Assembly: GCA_020226215.1 (NCBI GenBank)
Contig: CM035235.1
Coordinates: forward strand, 73,185,283-73,249,282
Direction: 5' to 3'
Length of the DNA: 64,000 bases
Origin: Sindora glabra
Taxonomy: Eukaryota > Streptophyta > Magnoliopsida > Fabales > Fabaceae
Of this stretch, positions 35,394 to 48,450 are shown in pieces. Below the pieces are notes generated by a model. The model searched no databases. It was not told the DNA's origin and saw nothing but the letters and a program-made list of their open reading frames with translations. Numbering within the stretch: the first letter of the stretch is position 1; each line of letters starts with the position of its first letter. The position numbers and the translations under genes are program-made.

Positions 35394-36564
35394 ACAACGA
35401 AATGAAAAGCTACCAGCCGCTATGCTACGTAATTGTCATACAATTGTTTTATGCATCAATAATTGTTGTTTGTTCTGAATTGTGCTTGTCAGTGGCTTTG
35501 AATAATCATCGAGTTGTCCAGTTTTTTTTCTTATTTTATTTGGTCGGGGTTAATTATGTGTTTTAGTTTGTTATTCTTGAGATGTTCCATTCTATTTCTT
35601 CTGTAAGACTTCCGATACACATACATGTGACGATTAATTATTTGCCTTTTTCTTCCTGTGTTAAACCGTAGAACAACTTCTCACGAAGACAAATCTGCTA
35701 CCTAAATAAAACATTTCAATCTGTCATATATGTTTAAATTATGTCATCATTATTAAGTCGGTGCAATTTATATGATAATCATTTTGTAGGATTGGTTTTT
35801 CGTATGGTATTTTATCATACGAAAATCTCATTTCATATATATATAGAGAGATGAAAGAGTATTACAAAATTTTATAATTTATTTTTCACCAAATTTTTAT
35901 ATGTAAATTGGATATATCAATTATTTTTTATTATCTTAATATTTTATAATAATATTCTTACAGAAAATATTTTTCAACAAAAATTAAATTTTCATAACTT
36001 CTTCACATATATTGTTCACAAATTTTTGGTTATATAATATTATTAAAATTTGGTTATAAAAAAATGAATAATTGAACAAAGTTTAATTTAATTTTTTATA
36101 AATATTTATATTCTAGGAATCATATTGGTAAATATTTAATATTTCCTATCAACTATTTTCTAATCACCATATTTAGAGAATTTCATTGCAAGGACATTGG
36201 CAGACCTCTATCCGCTGCCTTCTGACAGGTATTTTATCTTGCAATACATTGAAAAGGGAGAAATGCAATTTCAAAAATAATTATTTACTCAATCGGTTGT
36301 AGTAATGCAAATGGTTTGATGAAGATGAGGAACTAGCCACTGGTTGCCACATGTAAAGTGATAAATTCAAAACCCAAACGGTTTGGGACACTGTTTCCTC
36401 AACAGCATGGGCACGTGTCCCTTCTAGCCTCCAATGCACATCGCTCTTCACTTATATTACTGCAACGTTTCTTCCTTGATCTCAACTCCCAAGTAACATC
36501 CTTTTTCTTCCACTTCGCGACGCTTTCTCAACTCATCCAACGGCAAAACTTGCATCAAACGGAT
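35394..36564. other. GLP-D to PP2C spacer with putative PP2C promoter and 5' UTR
   Basis: 35400-36170 is AT-rich with nothing recognised. From about 36180, and especially 36380-36560, the sequence becomes richer in G and C, as expected of a promoter and 5' leader. A G-box core CACGTG is at 36412-36417. No TATA box could be chosen with confidence. Confidence 0.45.
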
Positions 36565-39500
36565 ATGAGGGTATGGTGTTTTTCGAACATAGATTCATTA
36601 CTATTTTTGCAACACCATGGATCCTCATATATACTTGACTTTTTCGTTAGTTTTGCAATGATAAGGGATCTTCCAACTTACTCAAAAGGAAGGCAGCCTC
36701 CACAACCGATGCAGAGCAGCCTGTATTAAAGGTATGCAGCTTTTTGTGCTCTCCTAGCTCCATGATATTATGCATGCACTTAAGTGGTGCACTCGTTTCT
36801 ACATTTGGTAGAATAAAGATCGATGTGGCCGCTGAATAAGTAGGGTATAATTTATTTCGGGAAAAAAATATATTTAGTATAGCATTTCTCGGACTGACCG
36901 TTGGAGGACTTGCAATCTCAAATGTGGTTCTTATTATTTGAATGATAACTTTCTTGGTTTAATATGTTGTCGTAGGGTGCAAAGTTCAGTTCAGAAGACA
37001 TACTACCAAATGAAATGAAGGTGACACTCCTGCCATGATGTTTACTATAGGATTTCTGAATCAATTACATAATTGAAGTATCAAGAAGTCATTGCAAATG
37101 AGAACTACAGCTCCAAGTAGAAATACATCAGCCAATGTCATGTGGAAGAAACCAAAATATTAATGCTTAATGTATTTAACGGTGGAAGTATAATTAAAAA
37201 AAAAAATTCAACACGTACGGCTTGCCATTGCTTTCAGCTCTCATTATTGTCTATCTTTTCTTTATGTTCTGATGAACTGTTTTTGGTTTTATGATTTTAT
37301 GTTCACGTTCATATTGATTAGAAGAGGAGATCAAAGCCAGAAAGCAACGTGGACATTCTTGAAAGAAAGGTCGTTCTCTGTTTCTTGGTTTTAGGCTTCA
37401 ACTTATCATCCTGTTTCATGAATTACTATGATAGAAAACAACGCTATTAATAAGGTGCTAGTTCAGCAGAAAGCAAGTTGTACCTAAACAAACTTTAGTT
37501 ATTAATGTGTAGGGGATTCAAGTAGAAGGAGAGGAATTTTTTAATGCTTAAATCCCCAAAGTGGTTATCGTTACCCAGTCCACTTGGTGATTTACAAAAA
37601 AAAAAAAAAAGGGAAAACAATGCAGTAACAGGATTGAATTCAGATTGAATATCCTCTGCACCCAGAATTCTCACCCCATCTGCATGTCAGAGGGTGTAAA
37701 ATAAGATTTATTTTTTATGTTTTCTGGAACATCATACCCAAATAGTTATCTCCAATTTATTTTCTTCATATAAGGAAGTGCATAAACGGCTGCCCTCATG
37801 TTATATGTCAAAACTCTCAATTCTTGCTATTTAAACGGATGGTGCACTTTCACCTTTCTCCTGGCCAGCAACTTCTTACTTCTATGACTGTTTTCTATTT
37901 TCTGCAGCAGGAAGGCGAATTTACGGGAGACAAAAATGATGACGAGGAGGAGGATGATGACGGCGATGATCAAATTGATGAAGCAGTCTACTTATTGGGA
38001 GATGAGGGTCCTGCTGATTCAGAGGTATTATTATTTGTTACACTCTCATGTGCGTTTTGGGTTACATGAGAAATTCCTTTATACTCTAAACATGTCATGT
38101 ATCCCTAGTAATAACCTGTAAATGAAAAACAATTTTTAGCTTTATTGTCCATTTGTCAATTTTGTGGGGTCGATGCGTATTAGAAATTTGATTTTTCAAT
38201 TTCTAAGATATTGAGAATTGTAGAAGTTGACTGCTCTTCATTTATAGATCATAACTAAGAACACATAGCATAGTTGGAATATACAAGGATTTCTCAGATT
38301 ACATCTAATAATACTGCTCTTCAAGGGCAACTGTTCAATACATGTCTTCACCAGATTTCTAAGTCCTGCTAACAATTCAAGTTTCACCTTTGTTTGGTAT
38401 CTATAGCGAAGCCTTGTAATTCCAGCAGCCGAAAAGAAGCCAGTCCTGCATTACTAGATCTTGACACAAACTTGAGTAGAACATAGAGCTAATTAGATTT
38501 TTAGAACTTCCTACTCTAAAATTCGTTGACAATGATTTTTTCTTCTGATAGGATGAGGAAATCCTCAAACTATTACCGAATCAAGATGCAGATGAAGCTG
38601 ATGATGATGAGAACAAACCCCGGAAATTCAGCCACGGATATCACTTGGTCCAAGGAAAGATGAATCATGGAATGGAAGATAATATTTTTGCTAAGCACAA
38701 GAATGTCAATGGCTATGACTTGGGGTTGTATGCAATTTTTGACGGCCACTCAGGCCGTGATGTTGCCAAGTGCTTGCAAGAACATTTATTTGAAAATATT
38801 TTGAGTGAGGTATAATTTCTTGTTGCTGAATTCTTTTAGTTCATGCCATTCATCTTTTGAAAAATATTTGCTATATATGAATATATTCATCTAACTAACT
38901 AAGCTGACTTCATTTCATGATTATGCTTGGATAGCCAGACTTCTGGAAGAATCCAGTGCGTGTGGTGAAGGAAGAATTCAGAGCTACAGATGATGAGATT
39001 TTAGAGCAAATAGCCGATTCACGTGGTGGTTCAACAGCAGTTGCAGCAATACTAATTAATGGTGTGAAGTTACTGGCAGCTAATGTCGGTGATTCTCGAG
39101 CAATATTATGCAGAAATGGACATGCAAAACAAATTACAGTTGATCATGATCCATTGAAAGAGAAAGATCTTGTTGAGAGCAGAGGTGGTTTTGTGTCTAA
39201 GAGACCTGGTAATATCAGAATATGTCTCTAACATTCATTAATATGGGAATTGCATCTTATGGGAACAATTTTCTATTTATCTAATAAAAAAGAAGTACAT
39301 TTCTCTTCTTACTCAGCAATTGTTATAGGTTCTGCAATTCCATTTTGGATAACAAACTTGAAATGTTTGTAATGATCTTCCTTTTTTATTTCTACTTTTT
39401 GGAGTGCTTCCTTTCAAGAGTACAATAAATAGCCATTGAATAATGTAATTGATGAATATATTTTGTGAAATTAGGGAATATTCCAAGGGTTGATGGCCAG

Positions 39501-39638
39501 TTATCAATGACAAGGGCATTTGGAGATGGGAAACTGAAGGAGCACATTACTGCAGAACCAGATGTTATGGTTCAAAAGATAGATGAGGACACTGACTTCA
39601 TCATTTTGGCAAGTGATGGCCTCTGGAAGGTAACATAT

Positions 39639-39690
<52 letters not shown>

Positions 39691-40087
39691 CATCCACATG
39701 CAAATAGATCAGTGAACATAATTAATGCACTGTCAACTTCAAACTTTTCATATTATCGGTGAACAGAATGACATGTAACAAATCAATATTATCCAAATTT
39801 TCGCTTAAGTCATAGCATCAAAAAAATGACAAAGGAACCTAAGCTCCAATTTGGCTATTAACATTGATTAACTTTGCGACAACATATTTTCAATTGTCAA
39901 AAGGAGGATTGGAGATTTGAGATTGTTGAGCTTAGAAAATGCTACGCTGCAGGTTATGACAAATCAAGAGGCTTGTGACTGTATAAGGGGTACAGATGAT
40001 GCTCAAAAGGCATCCAAAAAGTTGATTAAAGAAGCATTATCTCATGGAAGCTGTGATGATATTTCATGCATTGTTGTAATGTTCTAG
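36565..40087 (+). CDS. Protein phosphatase 2C (plant PP2C, clade F-like) with acidic N-terminal extension
   Basis: Nine coding exons, all GT-AG: 36565-36570 (ATGAGG, least certain), 36651-36731, 36976-37020, 37322-37369, 37911-38024, 38552-38809, 38935-39208, 39475-39629, 39953-40087; 371 residues. Residues 1-120 form a charged extension: a basic stretch (KKRRSK) then acidic runs (DDEEEDDDGDD). The catalytic domain follows with GMED (Glu140/Asp141), FDGHSG (Asp162), GGSTA (215-219), NVGDSRA, SDGLW (Asp323) and DDIS (Asp362), so the metal site is complete. It dephosphorylates Ser/Thr using Mn or Mg; the substrate is unknown. The core resembles the small Arabidopsis PP2Cs around At4g28400/At1g34750, which lack such an extension as far as I recall. 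The basic stretch could be a nuclear localisation signal. A NAGNAG acceptor precedes exon 5. It is tail to tail with HDH. Confidence 0.88.
39640..39688. repeat. (TA)n(GA)n microsatellite in PP2C intron 8
   Basis: A TA run followed directly by about 28 bases of GA repeats starts ten bases after the exon-8 donor at 39630. Confidence 0.9.
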
Positions 40088-40589
40088 CTCACACAACCTC
40101 GTTGCATCTAGTGTCTATTACTTTGCTCTCCCTCTTATCTCTTGCCTTCATTAGATTTGTATCAGATTGTTGAGAGGTTTTTCTAGTAATCGATCACCTA
40201 TTTACACACGTTTATAGACTCCCACACAAAGAATCCTGTAATATATTGCTTGCTGGTTGTTGCTTCTATATAAGGCCGAACTCAACCTCTTGGATAGCAA
40301 CATACATATCGCAACACCGCAAAGAAAAGCTTGCACAAAGGAGAAAGAAATTACACAGTTCTTTCCAAAAGAACACCGGCTGTAACAAAATCAAGATGAA
40401 AGCCTGAAGAAGATGGGTGTTCTCTCAAGTTCCAAGCCAATTTCATGGCTTTAAATTGCTAAGAAATAACGCAAAAATTTTCTCATGCCAAAATAAGAAA
40501 CATTATCGTTACATTACATAGATTAAAAATTGGAACTAGTAATATTATGCTACACAAGTTCAGGTAATCTTATGTTTTTGCATAAGCTA
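40088..40589. other. Convergent 3' ends of PP2C and HDH
   Basis: About 500 bp between the two stop codons must hold both 3' UTRs, so antisense overlap of the transcripts is possible. No other gene is seen. Confidence 0.6.
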
Positions 40590-43500
40590 TCACTTCGTTG
40601 TAACTTGGTTAGCTTCTATGTCTTGAAGCCTTAAGGTAACTGCTCTCTTGTGAGCTTCAAGACCTTCAACTTCAGCCATGGTTGCTACGTACGGGCCAAG
40701 TTTCCTCAGACCATCTTCCGTGAGAGACTGTATGGTTATATATTTGAGGAAAGAGTCCAATGACACACCACCATACATTCTTGCATATCCGTAAGTAGGA
40801 AGCACATGGTTTGTGCCACTTGCATAGTCTCCAACACTTTCAGGTGTCCATGGTCCTAGAAACACAGAACCTGCAGAGACATATCAAGATTCTTTCAAAT
40901 CTATGATCCTAGTTTTATTCTTAAGGAAACAGAGTCAAGTCATTAAATGATTCTATTTCTTGTCATGGACTTTTCAAGGCAAATCTGAATGGCCGGAAAC
41001 GAGCACAGACACTATGATTTTGCTCGGCAGAATATCCAAACTTATGATTAAGGGGACATAATCAAGTCATTAAATGAAGTTCCTCAATGCATTTTAGGAA
41101 CACACCTTGAAAGTTCTCGTGATATTCACTCAAGCTATGAAAAACAAAAGGCAAAGAGGACAATTGAAGTCGGATCTCTGTACATATGAAACTTTAAAAA
41201 TTACATCAGCTAAATTGATTTAGTATAAAAGTAAAATCACAGGCATGAGTGGCCTAACTCCTTCTAACCTCTAAATTTAAGAAAATGTCAGTATACAAGA
41301 ATGAAAATCTAAGATACAAAATAGATCATGGTTCCCTAAACAACTGCAACATGCATTTTGTCATTCAAGCATACATCCATAAATCATAGTTCTATTCTGG
41401 AGATCTTTCAAACAAAAGTCCTTAAAAGCTTGAAAGTTGTTTTTGACTAATGTCACAGCCTTCTTGGTACACATCGGTCAATATAGGTAGGATCCATGCT
41501 ATAAAATAAGCAGTATAATATTTCCAGTTAAGTCCCAGCAACCCCAATTCTATAATAGAACAATAACAAAGCCTTATCCCAATTCTATAATAGAAAGAAT
41601 GTAAAAAATCTTGCATCAAGATAACGGACTGCACAATTGGCATGAACGAATTCCCGCTTCCCCAGCTTTTTTTCCAAGGAAAAAGAAAAACCTGAGTCGT
41701 ACCTGCATTCTCAATGAAGCTCTCCCACTTTTCAGCTTCTTTCACATTCACAATCAGATGCTCAGGTGCATATAAGTTTGAGAATGAAATTGCCTGAAAT
41801 ATCCAAAACAACTTAACTTCCTAAGCATAGTTTTAAAAATGAGACTAGTCATTGAACCGGATAAGTCACTGGTTCATTGGTTCAACTAATGAATTATTGA
41901 TTGAACTGATTTTGAATTAAAAATATAAAATACAAACACACACACACACACACATTAGTATTATAAATTTTTATAATAACAAATTATGCTAAAACTTAAA
42001 AATATATACAATATAAGTTAATGATATAAATAAATAAATAACAAAATATAATAGATATGCCAATAATTTTTGCTAAAATTATTTTTATAAAACAATTTAA
42101 ATTCAATTGATATGAAATTATGAAAGTATTACATTTTAATTATTATAAAATTATAATTTTTTTATTTTTACAAAAAATATATAAATTTTATTTAAAAAAA
42201 AAAAACTGGTTGCCTGGCCGATTCTAACCGGTTCACATGTATTTCCAATCCAGTAGGGTGATCGGACTGGCTCACTGGCCAGTTCGCTGGTCCAGTTTTA
42301 AAACTATGCTCCTAAGTTTGGAATAAAAGTTGCCACATTCACAATTCTTAGAGTGATGCTGATATGTAATGCAACATATACACATAGACCATCAAGCTCG
42401 AGGCGTGCATGAAATTTATGACAATGCACATAAAAGAATTTATGTGGGCTTAAGCAAATTCGGAAAGGCTTGGTGACTTGGCCAACCGAACTAACCTCAA
42501 GCATATCACGTGCAAACACAGTAAAACTGTGGCTCAGAGCTTTAGAGGCAAACTCTCCCCTTGGAAGACTCTGGCACTGCTTGCTGAGTTCCTCTAGTAT
42601 AGCATTCAGATCCACACCATCTCCAGCAATTACAAGAACAACCTGACTATCAGGACCATGCTCAGCCTGTAAATTCGTAAATTGGCTGCAGTAAGATAAG
42701 CAGTGTACATGAAAGCAAAAAAAATCTCATCTGTTATGCCCATGGATGGCTTCTCATGAGTGAAATAATCAATTGCCCAAAAAGATGTGAAAATAAACAA
42801 CACCTTAATACAAAAGGCAGAAAAATATTTTAAATGAAAAGATTAAAGTGTCGTATTAGCTTTGTGTTCACAAGTCTGATACTTGTCAGGTCTAATATTA
42901 TAAGGACAAAAGCATTATCCTGTACGTCACTCATTTAAGGAATTATTCATATCTCAGTTTTTAGAGTAATTAAATGCTATCAAAATATTTCCAAGCATGG
43001 AGAAAAAGAAAGGCAACCAACTCCTCAATGCGGATAATTTTTTGTTTAAACCAATATAAGAATTTCAAACTCACTGAACCTGGGAAAGTAAATCAGCAGC
43101 TACATGGCGAGGAATTGCATGCTTGTCTGCAATGACCAAAACTTCAGATGGACCAGCTGGCATGTCAATTGAAACCATGGCTTCACTATTCTGTAGGAAA
43201 TGAAGAAAGAGCAGAAAGAGGGAAAAGCCATAAGATTAGACTCATGGATGCAGCCAGGGCGCCTGGGAAATTCCTCCAGACAACTAATATTTCATAAGTG
43301 CATGAACTAATGCAAGGTTGCTTACTTGCAGTATCATTTTTGCAGCTGTGACATATTGATTTCCAGGGCCAAAGATCTTCTCAACCTGCAGAAGTGCCAC
43401 CACAAACAAAAATGACAAAGTTTTTAGCTGTTGAAATCAACATAACAATAACTTAAGTCACAAATCAAGAAATTTTTTTAATTGATTTCATATCTTGTTT

Positions 43501-46453
43501 TGCAGCTATAAATTGAGCACTGTCTGATAAGTTCAGTGTGAATCAATAAATATACATATAGCAGTGATATTTGGTACATTTGTTTGGAAAGAAATGCTAG
43601 AATTTCAGAAATCAAAGTCAATGAAATGTTTTTTATGAGATAGTACTCTGTTTATCACTTCACTTTCGCTGAAAGCTAATAGTTTTTTTGGAGGGTTGCA
43701 TCTGATTTGCATAAAAACTGGGCAGCATATTTGTAATAATTTTTGAGGATTGCTTCCTCTTCTATTGTATTCTATCTTCTATCTATATATGTTTCTTTTT
43801 CTATTAAAAAATAAAATAAAAAAAAACCATTATCTAAGAAACAAGTTAAGACATTTAACTCATAAATGAACATACGGGAGAGTGAGAAGTTCTAGAGGTA
43901 TATCAACCTACAATGGGACAAGTTTCAACTATTCAAGTCATGAAGTTGCACTGATTTTAGAATGAGATACATGACAAAATCAATACAGGAATACACATCT
44001 AACAATTATTGAAGGATAAATTCAAGTTGATGAGAACTAAGAGTAAAACAATATTATAAATTTTATAGCCAAAAGAGACCAAGATATAAGAGGCTACCAA
44101 CCTTTGGACAAGATTCTGTTCCCCAGGCCATAGCAGATATAGCCTGCAATGGAGAAGTAATCATATTACTTCTACTCTAAAATGTACAAATACATAACTA
44201 TATAACTAAGGATAACTGTGTTAAATTACAGAACAGATATGGGTTATGGTATTATAATTTAGACCTGAGCTCCTCCAGCTTTGAGAACGTGAGTGACTCC
44301 AGCCTTCTTGGCACAATATAATACCTCCTACAGTATAACAATGGTCAGTATATAAACGATTTCATGAGTATGATACTCATCCAATATGGACAAATACCTT
44401 GCATATATTGCCATCTTGTGCAGGAGGAGTTGCAAGAACAATAGTCTTACATCCAGCAATCTGTGCAGGCTGATATATAAAATTATTAAAGGTAAATTAA
44501 ATCACGAAAAATGAATAACAATTAAAATTATAATAATCATATTCAATAATATAGGAGGGAAAGCCATCACAGAAGTCAATAATGTATCTTTTCAACATAC
44601 AACTGAAAGCATCAGAGCTGTTGAAGGCAATACTGCAGTTCCCCCTGGAACATAGAGACCCACAGAATTAATGCTTCTTGCAACCCGCTTGCATCTGACT
44701 CCCTGACATTTTCAGAAAAACTGAAAAGGCTCACATAAATATAAATACAATATAAGGTCTTATTACAAGCCTGGAAAGAAAAACTGCAGAGGCATGAAAA
44801 CAAAATAGCATGACACAAACAAAATGTTCAAAATGATGAGAACAGAGGAAGATGGTCATGCACATATATACAATTGGATACATTTTTTTTTCTTGACATA
44901 TCTCATCTTTCTAGCACTTCTTGACTCTCCTAGTTTTGAATTTAAAAAATTGCAAAACTATATTGTTATTACATCTCCAATGCACTATCTTATACTCATG
45001 GTATCCATATTGAAACTTCAACATTTTACTTCGTTATGCACGTGATTTTCATCATACAAGAGCCATTTTAATGCATAGGTGACACCCCAACTCCAAGTTT
45101 GTGTGACATACTTTCATGTTCTCAACACTTCTTTCAGTTGACTTCTGAGCAGCATGAAACGCATATATATTGTTGTAGGCAACATCAAAAGCTTCTTGAA
45201 TAGCTGCATCAAGCTGCGAAAAATGGGGGGAAAAGAGCAGTTCACTCAGACAAAAAGGAGATAAAAACAATGGAATGATTACAATCAAATGCCATCAGAT
45301 ACAAAATTCGGTTTCAAGGTACAAATCAGTATACCACTGGATCTGGAAGCTCAGCGATGATTTCAACTATATTATCCAGTTCTGCTTTATCAAACTTTGC
45401 GGTGTATCTACAAAACAAAAGTACACAAGGAATTAAAGTTACAACAAATAGCAAAAATTTGAAGAGGCAAACAAGGTAATCAATAAGACTAGAGACACTA
45501 ATTCAAATGTAAGACTGGCAGCAAATGTTAACAAAGTTCACATTGAATAAGAAAAATATGCACTAACTCTTTAACTGCAGCATCGCCTCTTTTGTGAACA
45601 TCGTATACAATTGGGTTTACCTGCAGAGTGCAGAGTATGACTTATTATATCCAATCAAGTATCATTCTTAGGAAATTGATCTGCAGCTAAACTCTAAACT
45701 CCTTCAGCAAACAATTGATAAAAAGCATGCAGGTGAACAAAGAAGAATAACTAATACCTACCACACTAAATATAGAGGAGAAATCTATGCGAGGGCGAGC
45801 CTTAAGGTTCTCAACCTCAGACTTAGTAAGTTCTGATAATCTATATGACTTCATTGAGCACTGTATCCGATTACGGGGGGACGCTGTTGAAACAAATGCA
45901 AAAGAACGCATGAAGTGAAAATGAAATTATGATATAGAAGACAGAAGAGGAGGCTACTCATCTTAATCTCATAGCAGGAAGTTTAAGACTCACGTGTCAA
46001 ATGTCAAAATCAAAATCTATACAATAATAGAAAAGGGTATAAGCAAATGATGTCAAAGTTCTTAACTTTTACACCTGCTTGTTCCCTCTAACAGAAGTTG
46101 ACTCTTGCCTGAAGCATAAGCATGAATGTGTGTGTGTGTCTATTTTGCTAAGTTGACTGAAGCTAATGATAAAAGTACAAAAGGGCTAACTAAATTACTA
46201 TAAAGATTATAGTTTGTTGGTACAAATTGGATTCCCCCAGCACCCAAAGGGAAAATTTTGCATGAGCCCACATCCTCAAAGTTCAAATATAAAGTGGCAA
46301 AGAAAAGCTGGGAAATGTTGTACCAGCTGGGATGGGGCGAAAATGAAGCAATGCGGTTCCGGGTCTAGTAGTAGCTTCAAAATGGCCAGTAAGGAATGAT
46401 GAAGCGATTGAATAATTGGTCTTGTTCAAAAGAGCAAGCTGAGAGTCCATCAT
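40590..46453 (-). CDS. HDH: Histidinol dehydrogenase, plastid precursor
   Basis: Catalyses the last two steps of histidine synthesis, L-histidinol to L-histidine with two NAD, a zinc enzyme of the chloroplast stroma. Fourteen exons on the minus strand: 46453-46324, 45883-45762, 45620-45568, 45407-45335, 45213-45112, 44702-44604, 44469-44398, 44327-44265, 44143-44102, 43385-43326, 43190-43080, 42666-42496, 41793-41703, 40870-40590; 489 residues, all junctions GT-AG and in phase. Exon 1 starts M-M-D-S-Q and is a Ser/Thr-rich transit peptide of about 45 residues; the mature part begins near 'CSMKSYRLSEL'. Family landmarks: 'GLYVPGGTAVLPST', 'GPGNQYVTAAK', 'DMPAGPSEVLVIAD', the zinc/catalytic 'AEHGPDSQ' and 'APEHL', 'YASGTNHVLPTYG'. 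It looks fully functional. An in-frame ATG at 45911 is intronic. Intron 12 carries a MITE. Confidence 0.95.
41825..42309. mobile_element. MITE, 485 bp, in HDH intron 12, with target duplication
   Basis: Ends GCATAGTTTTAAAA (41825-41838) and TTTTAAAACTATGC (42296-42309) are perfect inverted repeats, flanked by the direct repeat TCCTAA (41819-41824 and 42310-42315). The interior has 'ACCGG' and 'ACTGGTTCA' words at both ends and a very AT-rich middle with (CA)n at 41938-41953. Non-coding. Diverged relatives lie at 17079-17519 and 22765-23416. Confidence 0.85.
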
Positions 46454-46750
46454 CACCTTCAATTAGACCAATTAGGAGTTCTCACTATAGAGTTAAGCTG
46501 AGAGCAAAATACCGAAAAATAAAAATAGAAGATTACCAATATGACATCAAAAGCCGGTGGTTCCACAAATGATTTGAATGAAATACGGATCTGCGAGCGC
46601 TGGAGGAAAGTGATCAAGAGGGGAATGGAGACTGACGCCTGCAATGCTGAGCGTTGAATCAAGTGGCGCACATAGGCTGCCTTCCAGTGGCGCGTGTGCT
46701 GAAGTTCCGCTCGTGTTAATGGCTTGTCACTTGATAAATTAGGCAAAATA
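46454..46750 (-). promoter_or_regulatory. Putative HDH 5' leader and core promoter region
   Basis: This block upstream of the HDH start is richer in G and C than the DNA beyond 46750, as expected for a leader or first transcribed segment. A minus-strand open frame (46746 to 46459) runs through it but has no homology I know and is probably chance. No firm TATA box. Confidence 0.4.
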
Positions 46751-47487
46751 CATTTTTAAACCGCTGAACTAAGGCCTCGTAACACATAACCCCCAACGTC
46801 CCAAAGCCTACATATAACCCTTAAAATTTTGTAAAAATTGAAAAAGTTAATTTTGAAGTAAAAAATAATAGTTTTGTACAGGTTTTTATACATCCAGTGT
46901 GTTGGCTCTTTCAATTGATACTAATTTTTCAATCCGTGCAATATATGAATATTTATTTTTTATCTAACATAAAAATAAAAATAATAAATATATAATAAAA
47001 AATTATAGAAGTTTTAACATTTAATATATTATGTTTATTTTGCAATTACATATTCAAATTTATAAGTATCAAAATTTTGAAATGTAATATAAGAGTTAGA
47101 AAATATGATATATATAATTAAATAATTTGATCAAATTAGATTCTTAATTTATTTGAAATATTTTTGAAATAAAAAAATTTATCTTACATTTATATTATTT
47201 AGTGATATTGATGTTTAAATTATAATGAAAAAGAATAAATAAAAAATATAAAAAACACATGTAATGAAGTGTATAAAATGAATGGAAATAGTGTATAAAT
47301 TATAAAAAATTATATATAATTTAAAAATTAATAAATAAAATACTAATGTAATTTAAATAAATAAATAAATTTTAATCTACTGAAGATAACTACAATTATA
47401 GAGATGATTTTAAATTAAAGAGTAAGCAAAAAACAATAAAAAAATTGTCGTGGAAGTTTTCCAAATAAGAGTCTCACATTGGATTGC

Positions 47488-47521
<34 letters not shown>

Positions 47522-47537
47522 GTATGCATGTATGATG

Positions 47538-47568
<31 letters not shown>

Positions 47569-48181
47569 ATGTATGTTTACGTATGCGTACGCGTGAAATG
47601 ATATAAACAATCTATTAGGAAAACGGTTTAAAAAATAGGAAAATTTCACGTACCAGGACCAACGACCAAGTACGGTGATATCTTGAACCACTTGTGCACT
47701 ATCGACCCCCTGGAAGGACCTAAAGCGAGAACTGAGGACCCAAATCCTCTTCGAGAAAGTCGAATATAATGTCGCGAGCTAAAATAGTTTACCAAGACAA
47801 GCCTATGGAGTCACTACGTGAAGAAGTTTTTGGGTGGATATTAATATGATCACAGACTTTACAATCTTCCTAATGATGATTAAATGAAACAATGAAATAC
47901 TGTTTCAAAGGACCAAGGCCACACCAATTAAATGAAACAATGAAATACAATCTTCATTAATGGATTGCGTGACCTTCTTCCAGCTTACTAAATGCATTCA
48001 CTATTTTTAGGAGTTGATCTCAAAAGAGAGCTTTTTTGAAATGATGGCAAACTTTTTTTTGAGATATATGAACATTGCATGAAATAAGGAGGAATGCGTT
48101 GTAAAAACATATTTGATTAATGTTTTGGCGCTAGCCAAAGTCAAATAATTAGTAGCTTTGAATTAAGCTTAAAGGTTATTT
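46751..48181. other. Spacer: AT-rich DNA, TATG microsatellite, and a less AT-rich unassigned stretch
   Basis: 46800-47450 is low-complexity AT. 47488-47580 is a compound (TA)n/(TATG)n microsatellite. 47640-47860 is less AT-rich and reads 'MSRAKIVYQDKPMESL' from an ATG at 47769 (26 codons), which I do not recognise. A 22-base block 'ATTAAATGAAACAATGAAAT' (quoted short) occurs twice at about 47879 and 47929. Confidence 0.45.
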
Positions 48182-48186
48182 ATAAT

Positions 48187-48450
48187 TATTAGGAAAATAA
48201 TATCATAATCATATCATATTAATTATAATAATTATTTAGAAGAATCATCTTAATTATCTCATTACTGATATTTAAGAAATCTTATACATCAATGCATATT
48301 AGGAATGATTCTAGGAATAGAAATCACAATCAATCATGATCGATATATATTAAAAAATATCAGAAATTTATTTTTTTCATGACTTGTATATATTGTACTT
48401 ATCTATTATTGGAATAATACATAAAGATTACAACAATAATTATTTTGTTA
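48187..48450 (+). repeat. Copia 5' LTR
   Basis: 264 bp, followed immediately by the tRNA-Met primer site. The usual TG start has become TA and the end is TTA rather than CA. Confidence 0.9.

Noticed and set aside
45687..45911. HDH starting at the ATG at 45911 (MRSFAFVSTASP...)
   Set aside because: A strong acceptor (TTTGCATTTGTTTCAACAG) ends at 45884, and a separate first exon at 46453-46324 with a transit peptide joins it in phase, as in other plant HDH proteins.
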